Of a stretch of DNA of 64,000 nt, positions 44,008 through 54,949 are shown one piece after another (positions within the stretch are counted from its first letter, which is position 1; each line of letters starts with the position of its first letter). The stretch is from NCBI GenBank assembly GCA_019828595.1, contig JAHQRK010000014.1, positions 1,984,001-2,048,000 on the forward strand. Direction: 5' to 3'. This DNA comes from Aphanomyces cochlioides (lineage: Eukaryota; Oomycota; Saprolegniomycetes; Saprolegniales; Verrucalvaceae). The notes below the pieces were generated by a model that ran no database searches, was not told the origin of the DNA, and saw only the letters and a list, made by a program, of their open reading frames with translations. The position numbers were made by a program, and so were the translations under genes.

Positions 44008-44096
44008 GGCCACTGCTCCATCTTCTTTGTGTTCTGACTTTTAATATATATATTACGCCGCGGACGAGTCGGCAGTCAATTCAGTCTATCGAGTCT

Positions 44097-45674
44097 TTAA
44101 ATCTGCTGGTAAGCATGACGGTGGTGGTAATTCTGCGCCGTGGAGACGATGGCAACTAGCACAAAGACGCCTAGGACTTCCATGACGGGAAACGAAGCCA
44201 CGGTGGCGGTGCTTGTAGTGACCTCGGTGGATTCAGCGCCAGAGATGAGCAAGCGACGTGTGTAGTCGTTGAGCAACTTGCCTGATGGATCTAATTCCCG
44301 CTGGAGAGCGACAAAGGCGTCAAGTTTGGGGTAGACTTTGGACATCTCGTCGCGAGTAAAGTAGTTGGCCTTGCCAGGATGCGGTCGAGCGGCGTATTTC
44401 GCCAGCGTCGACTGCATGCCGCGGTGGTAGCGCTCGATTTCAGGCTCATAGTTGCCCTGATGGTACACAATGGTCGACACGACGACGGTGTCGCGCTCGT
44501 AGAATGGAGACAGCCAGATCGAGTCGCGTTGGACGTAGCGAAAGCCCAAGAAGAGAGGTACCTACAGCCATCCTTATTATGATCCACGCGTCGCGTCATG
44601 AGGGCGATTCATACCTGAGGATCATGCTGGTCGGCTACAGAAGCATGCAAAGCCAGCATGTCGTCGAGCGCGACGACGTCCTTGTCGACAGGAAGCATCA
44701 TTTCCATCTCGGTGAAGATGTTCGTGTTGTTCTTGCCTTCACGCCCCAAGACTTTGTAGCTGGCGTCGACGCACGCTTTGGTCGCGGGGGGCCAAGCAGC
44801 CCAGCCCAAGGGCACTAGAGTGACTGGCGTTGATGAGAACTGGTTTGACCAGCAGCCAGTTGTGATGGGCGCCGTGGTGTTGACGCGGAGAACGACTGTG
44901 ACGCTCGAGTCGGACGGAAGGGCATTCATATACCATTGAGTCCGCTCAAAAGTCTACAAGATGCATGAGAGGAGCTAGTGTCAACGGAGCTGTACGTTGA
45001 GGAGAGCAGCTCGGTACTGGCGAAACGTATCCAGCGGCAAAGTAAATGTAATTTGCTCCATGGTCCATAGAGGAACGTGTCGAAAGGTCAGCGTGCTCAC
45101 AGCTCCCATGACGCCCATACCGACACGAGCAGCGTCGAAGAGGGGTACGTCGGCCGCCAAGGATTTCAAAGTTCCGTTGGCCAAGACAAGATCCATCCCG
45201 ACGATATTTGCTGACAGACATTGCGTGTTGCCAGTGCCATGCGTTCCAGTTTGAGTTACTCCCGCTATTCAAAATCCGTTGAAGAGAACATGGGTTTCAT
45301 GACGTACCTGCAGTTTGGACGGCGACGGCTCCAAGGTTGGGTAATGCTCGCCCTTTTCCTGCGAGGTAATCATTGATGGCGTACAATGGGCGACCAGCTT
45401 GAACGGTGATTGTATCGCTCGTAAAAGCGACAACGTCCGTGTAATCTTCAAGCGTGATGAGCGTGTCGTCGGTGAGAACGATGGGCGAGAACGAATGGCC
45501 AGCACCTGCAATGCGAAGTCGGGTTGCATATTTCACAGCTTGCTGGAGCTCTGCGGCTGTCGAGGGCCGGATATGAATATGAGGATGACACACTTGGCGT
45601 GTGTCCCAATTCGACCAGACATCCGCAGAGACGAGAGCTAGAGCCAGCGAGAGGACGACACCGCCGCGATGCAT
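44097..45674 (-). CDS. Gulonolactone / arabinono-1,4-lactone oxidase-type FAD enzyme
   Basis: Exons 45674-45308, 45264-44996, 44953-44615 and 44561-44097 (introns 43, 42 and 53 nt) give 479 aa. The start MHRGGVVLSLALALVSADVW is a clean signal peptide. The FAD-binding PCMH/VAO domain shows RIAGAGHSFSPIVLTDD, VQAGRPLYAINDYLAGKGRA and GVTQTGTHGTGN. The C-terminal ALO domain includes TFRHVPLWTMEQITF, FRYVQRDSIWLSPFYERD and RPHPGKANYF. A membrane segment (VLGVFVLVAIVSTA) lies at the end. Relatives make the last step of ascorbate or erythroascorbate synthesis, or oxidise other sugars. The FAD-linking residue cannot be judged here. Confidence 0.88.
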
Positions 45675-45912
45675 GATGACAACGATGGAAGAGTCCAAAT
45701 TGGCACAATTCCAAAGAATTCTTTTTTATTTGTTTAATATTATCCAATCAAAATTCATTATTTACGCTATAAATTGTGAAATAATCAATATAAAGGAGCG
45801 CTGAAGCCGCTTGAAGATGCACTGCGTGCATGTGCGCTGCACTCCTCTTTTCCTACTGGAATCTGAAGGGCTGAGACGTTTTGATGTAGTGACTCGACGC
45901 CATTGACGCCAC

Positions 45913-46038
45913 GAAGAACAGCTCCAAGATGCGCGCAACGAGATCAAGGACAAGATGGTCTTTGTAGACGCCTTGTCGACATACATCAACGACACCGTCG
46001 AAGGCCAGCTCAAGCCACAGCTCGAGGAGGCCGAGATG
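45913..46038 (+). repeat. Left arm of an inverted coiled-coil coding duplication
   Basis: Plus strand encodes EEQLQDARNEIKDKMVFVDA and EGQLKPQLEEAEM, followed by a stop at about 46085. It is the same protein segment as the right arm on the other strand. I see no upstream start joined to it, so it is probably a gene fragment. Confidence 0.7.
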
Positions 46039-46082
46039 GCCGCAATCAACTCCGTGAAAAAGTCGGACTTGAGGTCGCTGCG

Positions 46083-46472
46083 CTAATTTGTGGTCATCTC
46101 CGCCTCCTCCAGTTGTGGCTTGAGCTGGCCTTCGACGACGTCGTTGGTGTAGCTCGACAAGACATCTACGACGTCCGTCTTGTCTTGGATTTCGCTGCGC
46201 GCGCCTTGGAGCTGTTCTTCGCAGTGCTTTAGCAGTGTCGTCGTGTTGTTGAGGTCGTCGAGTCTGTCATCCATGGTGAACACGGTGGCAAACTCGAAAT
46301 TGAGCAGGCCGAGGCTGCTTTTCCGAATGTCGCGTCCATCGCATGGCAAGAATGTTCGCTCGCTACCCCATGTCTTCCTTGCCACCATCTTCCTCTCGCC
46401 AGTACTGGTCCAACCCCCGCTCTTACTTTTGACTGAGCCGTGGCGGGATCTCGTCGCGATGACCTCCACCAT
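46083..46472 (-). CDS. Short coiled-coil protein or fragment
   Basis: A frame of 129 codons ends at 46083. The useful part starts near MDDRLDDLNNTTTLL, then EEQLQGARSEIQDKTDVV and EGQLKPQLEEAEMTTN. It is a heptad-like coiled coil paralogous to 45913-46038 on the other strand; the inverted DNA arms are 45913-46038 and 46095-46220. Upstream sequence (SGERKMVARKTW) looks non-coding. It may be a small gene or a relic of a longer coiled-coil protein. Confidence 0.4.
   Translation of the reverse strand: MVEVIATRSRHGSVKSKSGGWTSTGERKMVARKTWGSERTFLPCDGRDIRKSSLGLLNFEFATVFTMDDRLDDLNNTTTLLKHCEEQLQGARSEIQDKTDVVDVLSSYTNDVVEGQLKPQLEEAEMTTN
46095..46220 (-). repeat. Right arm of the inverted coiled-coil duplication
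   Basis: Reverse-complement relative of 45913-46038 with scattered base changes. About 56 bp separate the arms. Confidence 0.7.
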
Positions 46473-46599
46473 CTCCAGATATCAAAGGGAAACGAGGATT
46501 CTAATCAACAAGTGTGTCCATGTGGACATCTCCATGCTCTAATGACAAGTCTCGGAAGTGCCTTCTCCTTCGACAACATGCCTTTGGTGTTGTAGTAGA

Positions 46600-48249
46600 T
46601 TAGATTATGTCAGACTGCTTGGCCACGATGTCGTGGATGGCACGGGTGAGTTGTGTCTCGGCCATGTCCTTCAGCTGGCTCACTTGCTGGAGTTGGAGCA
46701 TCATAGTAGGCGCGTCGTCGAGTGCTTTCTTGAGCACTTGGTTTGCCTTGGCGTAAGCTGCACCGAGGGCTTTCCACTCTTCCCGTAGTTGGGATCGCAT
46801 GGTTCGTAGACGCTGAACTTCAGATGACGGACGGTTAGATGGCGGCGGATTTTCTTGCAATCTCGGGGGCGACACTGCTGTTCCCAGTCGATCCATGACT
46901 TCTTGCAGCTGTTGTTGCATGTCCTGGAGCACTGCATAGATCAATTCGCGCAGTGTTATCATGGTCGCCATTTCGTATTCCAGTACAAGCGCTATCAATC
47001 TACAGACACGCGTGATGACTGACGCGCTCGCCTTGCGATTCAAAAACGTACTGGAGCCGTGCCGACTGCGCTTCAAGGTTCTGTAAAGCCTACGCCACCC
47101 GAGTTACCGCCATTTTCCTGCGTGGTTTACCTCTTCCAGTTGTTGCAAATGTCGTTTCTGGCGGTCATACTTGTTGGGATAGTCTCCGACAACTAGAGAC
47201 GCGAATCGAGCTTCTGTCACTGCTTCCAGGAGCTGCGGCACGGTGTCTTCCAGCAGCATGTTCATTTCTTCTTCAGCAGCTTCTGCTGTATAGCTACAAC
47301 GGCACCGTCATGAGCTTCAAACTGTGGACGTACTTTAAATAGGAGGTTTCGTCAATGGATGCAGAGTGAGCTTGGTGCAGTCGGGCGTGAAGGAGCTCAG
47401 TCTGCACGGCGGGAAAAGCTGCACGGAGTCTTTCAAAGGCATGCGCCCAACCTCTGCTGTCTCCATCTTCATCGTCGCTTTCGTCTGGGAGAAAACTCGA
47501 CAACCATGCAACATCATGGATGTGAGTTGTGGATTCGAGGATGGGATCGAGCTTGACTGGCGAGGACTTTTTAAAATACGGCGCGAGTCGCGACTGCATT
47601 GCATCGAGGATCTTGTCTTCTTGGATTGTCAGAGAGATGCACGATTGAGGACAGAGCACGGCCAAGTCGAGTGCGTTCGAACCTTCTTCGAGCTACAAGA
47701 ACCCATCAGTTATGGGAAAAGAACGGGAGAATCAACTTGTTCAAGGATCGTATCGATCGTGGTCAATGGACTTGCATCCTTTGTTGGGTATACGTGTGTT
47801 TGTATCGGCTGCATGCTTGCTCGCTGTTTCTCCGTCGCTGCGAGATGCTCTTGCAAGACGGTGTGTTTGTGTGTCGCTTGGGCTAGATTCTGCTCCAGTC
47901 GTGCGATTTCCGCCAGTAGCGCTGCTTCTTCATTGTCGACGTCTTTCATACGCTCCTTCTCTCGTAATGCATCTTCGTCTGCGATGATATCCATGGACAA
48001 AAGCATACTTTGTTCGTCTTGGCTGAAGTGTGCCACGCGTGATGCATTCGGCGAGAGGACATCGACAAACCAATGCAGGAAAGCCTGGACTCGAAGCGAT
48101 GGCGACCGAATGAGACCGTCGAGATCTCGAGCATTTATCTCGACGGGGCAGCCCAGCGCTCGGAGCTTGCGACGAATGGCTTCGCCTTGGGCATAGTCTG
48201 CTCTCGGTCGTTTCGGTGCAAACATCAACCTTGATGCATTTTGGGTCAT
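46600..48249 (-). CDS. HAUS3-like augmin complex subunit
   Basis: Exons 48249-47737, 47692-47334, 47293-47131 and about 47080-46600. The first three joins keep phase (introns 44, 40 and 50 nt). The N-terminus has the HAUS3 plan: IRRKLRALGCPVEINARDLD, AFLHWFVDVLSP and FSQDEQSMLLSMDII. Long coiled coils follow (EEAALLAEIARLEQNLAQA; YDRQKRHLQQLEE; VLQDMQQQLQEVMDRL). Augmin recruits gamma-tubulin to spindle microtubules. In the last exon the sequence after acceptor 47080 is in one frame (NLEAQSARLQYVFESQGE) and then in another (LIALVLEYEMATM). A missed short intron or a 1-bp shift near 47020 is needed. The family call rests on the N-terminal pattern and overall architecture. Confidence 0.6.
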
Positions 48250-48307
48250 GCCGGATAAAATCTTACATATCCGGAATCCCCCCAAAGTCCCCCGTGTCCC
48301 CTGAAGC

Positions 48308-48644
48308 TCACAAGGCCAAGGCGATCTCCGCAATGACAACGCAACTAACAGAGAGAGAGGAGAAGACTAAGAGGAAGAGCCCAAGAATGTGCTCAGGTAT
48401 ATTGAAGGGAGATTCGTGTTTGCCAAGGTCGAAGGTGCTGCCTTCGGTGGCTTCCGAGATAAGCGCGACAGAGTTGTTCATGAAGCTCCTCGTGAGCTGA
48501 AACCTCGTGCGAGTCAACGTCTTGGCTGTCGAGCCTCTTCTCAGTGATGATAAGGACGTGCGGAAGCTTCGTAAGCACACTCACAAAAGCCCCGACCTTG
48601 TACATCTTGAGGGGAAATAAGGTCGTCCAGGGCTCGACAGCCAC
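48308..48644 (-). pseudogene. Decayed arylamine N-acetyltransferase-like copy plus hydrophobic tail
   Basis: One frame contains LPHVLIITEKRLDSQ and DSHEVSAHEELHEQL, which lines up with TLVILRTDTGLKS and DAHEVSSRQELLELL of the intact gene just upstream. Another frame gives EATEGSTFDLGKHESPFN and a hydrophobic end (LGLFLLVFSSLSVSCVVIA). This is probably the 3' remnant of a tandem duplicate, possibly spliced; no full gene can be read. Confidence 0.4.
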
Positions 48645-48823
48645 AGATATTCCAAGTGCGTGCAGAGAGATACAAGTGGGGAGACTACAGAATTAATGTC
48701 GTCGCGACAAGCTCTGGCGGCAACTCCTCTGAAGGCAATGCGAACTACATTGCTCATGGAGCATTTTGGTCCTTCCAGAGGACAATGACGCGGTGTTTGT
48801 CGACAACTCTTGTCATTACGAAG

Positions 48824-49817
48824 TTAGTCATGGGGAGATTTTGGTGGGTGGAGGGAAAAGACATGACTGAGCAATTCCAAGAGCTCTTGGCGGGAGGAAA
48901 CCTCATGCGCATCGACGAGTTCGCCGCTTTCGACATGTTTGTATTCCATGCCGACGACGCTTTTGAGTCCCGTGTCGGTGCGCAGGATGACAAGTGTATT
49001 TTTCGTGAATGGGCTGTCGGGGCTGGTCGAGATATACCAGTTGGCCTGGTAGTAGTCTGCATGGGCCATCGTATGCACTGTTGAGAAGACGTAGCTTGGA
49101 TGAAACTCGCCGCCGCTGTGTGTTTGATAAAACAAAGCCCACGAGCTTCCTTCCGGGTCTTCCTGGATTGTGTATTCTCCACTGAACGACGTCGGCACGT
49201 CGCGACGCACCAGCTCGATGCGGCGCAATTGGTACGATTCACCACCACGAGTCGTCGTCGTGACGCGTGCGTCCAGAGGAAGTGGAGACGGCGGCTGGCC
49301 ACGGCCACCAAAGCCGACATCGCAGAGATATCTATGCCATTGTCAACAAAGGTAAGCATGTCATGGCTTACTTGGTGGTGGATCCTGGGAGCGTAATGAG
49401 CAAGAACATGTGGCCCAAGGCAAGGACACGAACGCCAAACGGCAAGTCCTCGCCCGTCTGCGGCGTCACTCGTCCAGCCACGGTCTCGAATTTATATCCA
49501 AGGGCTCGCAGCACGCCGGCGAGGAGTGCATTCTGTTCATAGCAATAGCCGCCACGACCGTCGACAACCATCTTGCGGAAGATCTTGTCCGCTTGAATCG
49601 ACACACGTTCGCCACTGGCGTGGTCGGTCACATGGGCTGGATCAACTGGGAAGAAGCCGTTCACGGAGAGGTTCTCGAACGGGAACGTGAGTTGATGGCG
49701 GTGGATAACACGCTTCAAGACGTCGAGCGACTCGGTCGGCGACGCGATCGCTTCAGCACTTGGCCGCTCGAGGTGAATGTGTTCAAAGTACGCGTCAATG
49801 TCGAATGCATCTGTCAT
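48824..49817 (-). CDS. Arylamine N-acetyltransferase (NAT)
   Basis: Exons 49817-49372 and 49331-48824, intron 40 nt, give 317 aa. It transfers acetyl from acetyl-CoA to arylamines or hydrazines through a Cys-His-Asp triad, in the cytosol. The catalytic Cys is in VVDGRGGYCYEQNALLAGVL, the His in LALGHMFLLITL, and the Asp in YLCDVGFGGRGQPPSPL just after the splice junction. The N-terminus MTDAFDIDAYFEHIHLERP and TFPFENLSVNGFFPVDP are typical of the family. The C-terminal domain follows family spacing (YISTSPDSPFTKNTLVILR). Confidence 0.92.
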
Positions 49818-49991
49818 CTCTAGCAGATTGAGAACTGCCTGAACGACGACGAACGAAGACAGTCTCGCTCAAATGTCACAAGTGGACGACGACCACGTGG
49901 TCGGTCGGGTGAGAGATTTTGGAGTCTATTTTTAGATTCTGTCGGCTACAGATTATCTTCTTAATCTTGACGGCCCAGACGGTCTTCAGTA

Positions 49992-51490
49992 TAGAGAAGT
50001 AGGGCAAAACCCGGACACAGTACCACAGTTTTAGTATTGGTATTTGTATACAGACATTGTCATATGGCAAATATTTTTATTGTGAAATTGTTCACGAGTC
50101 ACCTTCAGCATTTTATACAATGTTCTGAAGTTTTGTAACGTTACAGAATCATGTCGCAAAACTGCACAAAAGTCATTCAACGTGCATCGAATTCGGGAGC
50201 CTTACGCGCCAAACAGACGAAACCTCTCGACTTCTTCTTTTAGCCATTCGCTACGAAGTTTCGACTTGAAAGGTCCCATAACTCCGACATCTAATGGCTG
50301 ACACACACTTGTGGAGTTCTTGGGGAGCGGTTCCAGAGAACTCGCACACATATCTTCGATAAGAGCGTACGACGACTTTGAAACATGGGACTCCAAGTTG
50401 TCGACGAGCAAGACCGACGGCTCTTGCAGATGCTTCGCTAAAAGTTGCTTGAGGTAGATGTCCCACACACGCGTGTCCATCCATGCCTTGGACTGCACGA
50501 CATACATGTGTGGCTGGGGATACGTATCTAGCTCAAACTGATGGATAGGGCCATCCTCAACCCCACGAAGGATGAACAACATTGGCAACTTTGACCCTAT
50601 GTCATCATCAGGCATTGAGTGGAACTTAACGCACCATCTGCGCGAACAGTCAAGAGAACAGAGATCCTGTCAGAGTGCTTTTGAGTCTTGTTGGTCTTGC
50701 TGGATTGACCGACTTCTGCCCACGTGTACCCGCTTGGCATGTCGAAATGGATCGCAGTCTCGTCGGCATTGAGTATGACGTGGTCACCATATCCTGAGAA
50801 CTTTTCATGAAATTCAGCTGAGAAATCGATCTGAATTTGAGCAAGCTCTGTTTGCTACAACTTTGAAGGACAAGCTTTCCGCCGGGAAAAGCCGTGCCGT
50901 GTACAAAATGCACGGAGAAGGTGAACAAGTGAGTCTAACCCTCGATCTGGAGAGCTCTTACTGGCAATGTAGTCGTCGTACCAGGAATTTTGGGTGTACT
51001 GTACATAGGCAACCATGTGCAACATGGAGATCTCTTGCTCTTGACGGCGAAGATCTTTCAAGTATGTCAACAGCTCATTTCCAAACGGTATGATGGACTT
51101 GCCGCCTTGGCCTCCAAGGGTCTTGCGCTTGCCATTCCGCTTTGATTCCAAAATTGAAGAAGCCCGCTTCTTCCAGTCGGACCAAGTGCTTGACTTCAAA
51201 CGAAACTACTCGCAAAATTCTTTGTCGCTGCTTGGCTTTAACTTGTAATATAGTTCCAGGATTGCCTTCCGCTGAGAATTGCTATAGCTTCTTTGATCCC
51301 GCTCGGCAATGCCATGTCGGAGTCCTTCGCATTGACGCATTTGAATTTTTGAATTTTTGTAAATTTAGCCAATCACAGACGAATGCATTAATCTACACCA
51401 TGATTCTCTGAAAATTAATATCACCTTCAAAACAAATAGTTATTTTATTTCGACAGTTGAACTCCGTCCGGGTTTTGCCCTACTTCTCTG
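49992..51490 (-). mobile_element. Pogo-like DNA transposon inserted in a Tc1 relic
   Basis: The 1499-bp element has 25-bp inverted ends, (T/C)AGAGAAGTAGGGCAAAACC plus CGGAC, at 49992-50016 and 51466-51490, differing only at the outer base. TA is duplicated on each side (49990-49991 and 51491-51492). The minus strand encodes a broken transposase: a CENP-B/HTH part near 51200-50930 (SWYDDYIASKSSPDRGL) and a DDE_1 domain in other frames (ILNADETAIHFDMPSGY; VLLVDNLESHVS; TSVCQPLDVGVMGPFK), so the three Asp survive but frames do not. Confidence 0.88.
50202..51199 (-). pseudogene. Pogo-like (DDE_1) transposase, frameshifted
   Basis: The readable pieces are 51199-50930 (Lys-rich N-terminus, helix-turn-helix), 50800-50650 (first catalytic Asp) and 50615-50202 (PMLFILRGVEDGPIHQFEL, second and third Asp, end FRLFGA). 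At least two frame changes separate them. It belongs to the element bounded by 49992 and 51490. Confidence 0.82.
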
Positions 51491-52013
51491 TACTACTGGC
51501 GGGATCTTCGGAAGGAGCCCCAGTATTTCAGCAAACGACAGAGTGGTGGTGGCTCTGTCATGGTTTGGGGTGGCTTTGCTGGTAGGGCGAAAACTCCTCT
51601 TGCATTTTTAGAGGGAAAACAAGAACTCCACGAAGTACGTACTGATCGACTTTGGAGAATTTTCTCCTCCCTCTGCAGCTCGAATTGGAGGTGACTCTTG
51701 GGTCCTCCAGCAGGACAATGCACCAATCCATTCCTCCAAGGCGACTAAAGATTGGATGGCCGCCAACAATATTCGTTTGTTGCCATGGCCCGCACGTTCT
51801 CTTGATTTGAATCCTATGCAGAATGTGTGGGGCCAAATGGTGCGAACAGTTTACATGAATGGCCGCACTTACAGCAGTCGGTCCGAATTGAAGATTGCAA
51901 TTCAAAATGCGTGGAACCAGGTCAGTCAAAGCTCTCTCGACAAACTGCTCGCCTCAATGAATAAGCGTTGCGTCGAAATTGTAGCATTGACATTAACTCA
52001 GTTAATGTCATGA

Positions 52014-52986
52014 TCGTATAGCCATGTCGTGGGTCATTGAAGTAATATGTAGTTTGGTTAGCTTCTAACACATGAATGTCACTTACATGCATTGCATTCG
52101 AGCTCTCATGTTAAACTATCACTGTTCACCTCATCTAGCAGCATTTAATATGGCGAGGAGACCAAAAATGGCTCGCAAAAGGGGTGATCGTATAGCCATG
52201 TCGCGGACTGTATTTATAGCCACTAGTGAAGTTCAACATGGACAACTTGTAGCCAAGTTTCCAACACTTGAGCTCTCTCCTGCGGTCGAGGGCTTTCGCG
52301 AAAGACTCTGTCGCGTCCTCTCTATCTCTAGCCAAGACTTGGATAGCGAACTATGTCGTAGAGTCATTGCCGGCGAATTTGGACTTGTAGCCTCGAGCTT
52401 GACAGGTTATGGCGCAGGCGTGGCCTCATTTTAAGTTTGTGGCTTCGTACTAGAGAATCTGTGGCTTCAAGGTGATGTCTGCTTGGATTGTCACTTACTG
52501 GACGAAAGGAATTGAAGCTACAATCGGTCGACAGGTCAACAGAGTTGCTTGACCGTGTTTTTCGTTCTTTTTGTCGCACGCGTGCGGATACGATCGCGAT
52601 GGAGCACGCGCTTGATGAGCGAAATCATGCCAAGCGGACTGTAGTTCGTACGACTTGAAGATGATTTCATTGAGGAAAGTGTAGTCTGTCGTGGTTGCTT
52701 CATCCGTCGTGGTTATGTGTGAGGAATGCGTCCGAAGCAGATGTGATTGACGGCCCACGTTGTCATATTTACAAAAGGATGACGGAATGGAAATTCTGCT
52801 TGCCTTTGCCAACGACGCTCGTCTTGGTGTTCACAGCGCCGAACAAGGACTGACCAAGCGACATGGTGGGCGATTGTGCCCACTATAAACGAAGACACAA
52901 TCAAAACAGCGCGGTCACGATGTCGCACGCGGCGCATTGATCACACCGAGGGATACCTCTCGCCTCATTATTCAAATTAAGTCGTC
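52014..52986. other. Spacer with a short direct repeat
   Basis: TGATCGTATAGCCATGTCG occurs at about 52011 and again at about 52184. An open frame at 52147-52434 (MARRPKMARKRGDRIAMSRT) has no family features. No gene supported. Confidence 0.4.
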
Positions 52987-53346
52987 ATGGGCATCAAGAA
53001 ACCGACAAAGTCGATTGGAAATCAACTACAGGCCATCAACAAGTGGCTTGGGAAAAGTCCACCTGAGCCGAAAGAGCAGGAGCCATTCCACGACGAGATC
53101 AAGCACATCAAGATCATCCTCAAGGACCGAGACACACAGAAGAACTTGTTGCCGCTCAAGTTTCACCGATATGTGAAACCTCCCGTCGAGCCGGACCGGC
53201 AATTTTTGACCCAGAAGCGAGTCGTCGCTGGCAAGAAAGTGCCGTTCACGCAGTCGATGGTCATGAAAGAACGCAAAGCCATGCAAGCCAAAGCCACAAA
53301 TGCGACCATGAAGCTCAAGCCGATTCACGAAGCGCATGGTCACTAA
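52987..53346 (+). CDS. Small basic protein family member P1
   Basis: The 119-aa protein starts MGIKKPTKSIGNQLQAINKW. It shares with four other genes in this window a helix IKHIKIILKDRDTQKNLLPL, the segment FHRYVKPPVEPDRQFL, then VAGKKVPFTQSMVMKER and a C-terminal LKPIHEAHGH. It is strongly basic, has no Cys, no signal peptide and no membrane segment. The function is unknown to me. P1 and P3 (54950-55339, minus) are closest to each other: both have KATNATMKLKPI-like or KVTNDAMKLRPI tails. Confidence 0.8.
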   Translation: MGIKKPTKSIGNQLQAINKWLGKSPPEPKEQEPFHDEIKHIKIILKDRDTQKNLLPLKFHRYVKPPVEPDRQFLTQKRVVAGKKVPFTQSMVMKERKAMQAKATNATMKLKPIHEAHGH

Positions 53347-54184
53347 CCAAAAAGAGTCTCTTTGTACGTCCTAGAGTAAATTGTTCAAATGTTGACAAAA
53401 TTCCATTCCAGCGTCGCATGACAGCCCATGGAAGACCGTTGTCTATGCACTCTGGCTTGTACAAATCCTCCAAGTGCGACCAACAACGACACATTTCTCT
53501 GCACAGCTTGTCAGTAACTTGAGTCTCCACACTCTGTCGCTTGGTTGTGCTCGCTGACTAGAGCGAAATCCACCTTGCCGGTCGTGTTTCCTAGCCAAGC
53601 ACCGATAAACACCTCCTCTGGCGATACAACCATGGACTTTGAAAGAGTCCATTGTGACCAAACTTCATTGTGACAACGTCGCCACCAGTCCAGGCATCCT
53701 ACACTGTGCTATTAATAGTGCTTGTCGCTGCTCTCTGTCACAAAATGTCTCGTTGAGATTTCACACAGTGCCTGCAAAAATTCGAGAAGGTCGAGAAAGT
53801 CTACCTCACTGGAGCTTCCTTCTCGTGTCGCCACGGAGCCAGAATTCAGCGAGAAATATCGCCATCATGACAGCCCGGACGACCGCCAGTCACTGCTGTA
53901 GCTACGCGTAGACTGCAGCGCGCTGTGCGATGTCAAATCTCCTCGCCATGTCGCCCATGGGGGCTTTGGCTGGCTGGCAATTGGGGGAGTTGTCTCACTC
54001 CGAGGTCGGATTTCTAGCCAATCGAAGTGGTGGTCCACCGACAACTCGTCACATGTGCATAAGTACGCAGCCACATCCGCGGACATGTCGCGATGAATTC
54101 ACGGCGGATGGCGGTCGACCGACGCTTTGACATCCATTTTCCAATTCCCAACATCCTCGACAGAGCGACCGACTGACAGCATAC
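53347..54184. other. Spacer between family members P1 and P2
   Basis: No gene recognised. Short frames on both strands overlap without family features. Confidence 0.45.
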
Positions 54185-54580
54185 ATGGGCCTCCTCGGTG
54201 CAAAGCGTGAAGCGCAACTCAAAGCCGGCATTGAGCAATGGCTCCTCAAGAAGACGGACGACAGCTCGTCCTGTGCGGAATACGAGCATGAACTGAAACG
54301 CATCAAAGAAATCCTCAAGACGCACGACACGCAGCATCATCTGCTCCCGCTCGCCTTCCACAAACACATCAAACCACCGGTGAAACCACCGCAGCGCTTG
54401 TTGGTCAAGCCGGAAATCGTCGCGGGGAAACGTGTGCCGTTCACCAAGACAGTCGCCAAGAAGCGCCTCAGTCTCATGGACGTGATCTACGAGTCGGACG
54501 ACGCTGCTGTCGTCACCTTCCAGGACAAACCAAGCAAGATGAACAAAGTCAACATGGCGCAACACCTCTTGCTCGTCTAA
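54185..54580 (+). CDS. Small basic protein family member P2
   Basis: The 131-aa protein starts MGLLGAKREAQLKAGIEQWL. The family core reads LKRIKEILKTHDTQHHLLPL, then FHKHIKPPVKPPQRLLV, VAGKRVPFTKTVAKKRLS and the C-terminal segment DVIYESDDAAVVTF. The last part aligns with P3 (PIYEDDAVAVMY). The short extension MNKVNMAQHLLLV is unique. No domain recognised; conservation of spacing among the five genes shows that this is a real coding family. Confidence 0.8.
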   Translation: MGLLGAKREAQLKAGIEQWLLKKTDDSSSCAEYEHELKRIKEILKTHDTQHHLLPLAFHKHIKPPVKPPQRLLVKPEIVAGKRVPFTKTVAKKRLSLMDVIYESDDAAVVTFQDKPSKMNKVNMAQHLLLV

Positions 54581-54949
54581 ATCGTCGTCTCCGTCGCGTA
54601 TTTAATGGCCATAATTTATTCCAACCCTCAGTTCAAAGTTCCATCGCGTGGCATCCTGCGCGGCGCGGCTGACTTGTCGCGCTCTGCATTAATGAATCTC
54701 AGAGCATTTATCAGCGTGACTTTATGCTAAAAGTACAGTACCAACGCAGAGCACGAGGTTCAAGCAAACAGAGATGCTACACCTTGCCCCCTCCCCTTGA
54801 ACTCCCCTAGTCGTCCCCACTTGTCCCCATGAACCAAGCTAGACCAGCGCGGCCTCTAGTTCGGCGCAGAGTTTAAGCGACTAGCGCGGTGCTCCGCGGC
54901 GCTGCTGTAGTGGTTTGAAAGATGATGAAGAGTAAATACTGTATATAAC
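54581..54949. other. Short spacer
   Basis: No gene. It lies between the convergent members P2 and P3, so it probably holds their 3' ends. Confidence 0.5.

Larger units (their letters stand above)
49963..52013 (+). pseudogene. Tc1-like transposase relic interrupted by a pogo element
   Basis: Removing 49992-51490 plus one TA joins NLDGPDGLQ to YYWRDLRKEPQYFSKRQSGG in one frame. This is followed by GSVMVWGGF, a signature of Tc1 transposases. Near 51625 an extra base shifts the frame to YVLIDFGEFSPPSAARIGG. The second catalytic Asp is in WVLQQDNAPIHSSKATKDW. The third motif reads WPARSLDLNPMQNVWG, with Gln where the catalytic Glu belongs. The stop is at 52011-52013. The N-terminal DNA-binding part is not visible to the left. 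It is clearly inactive. Confidence 0.85.
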
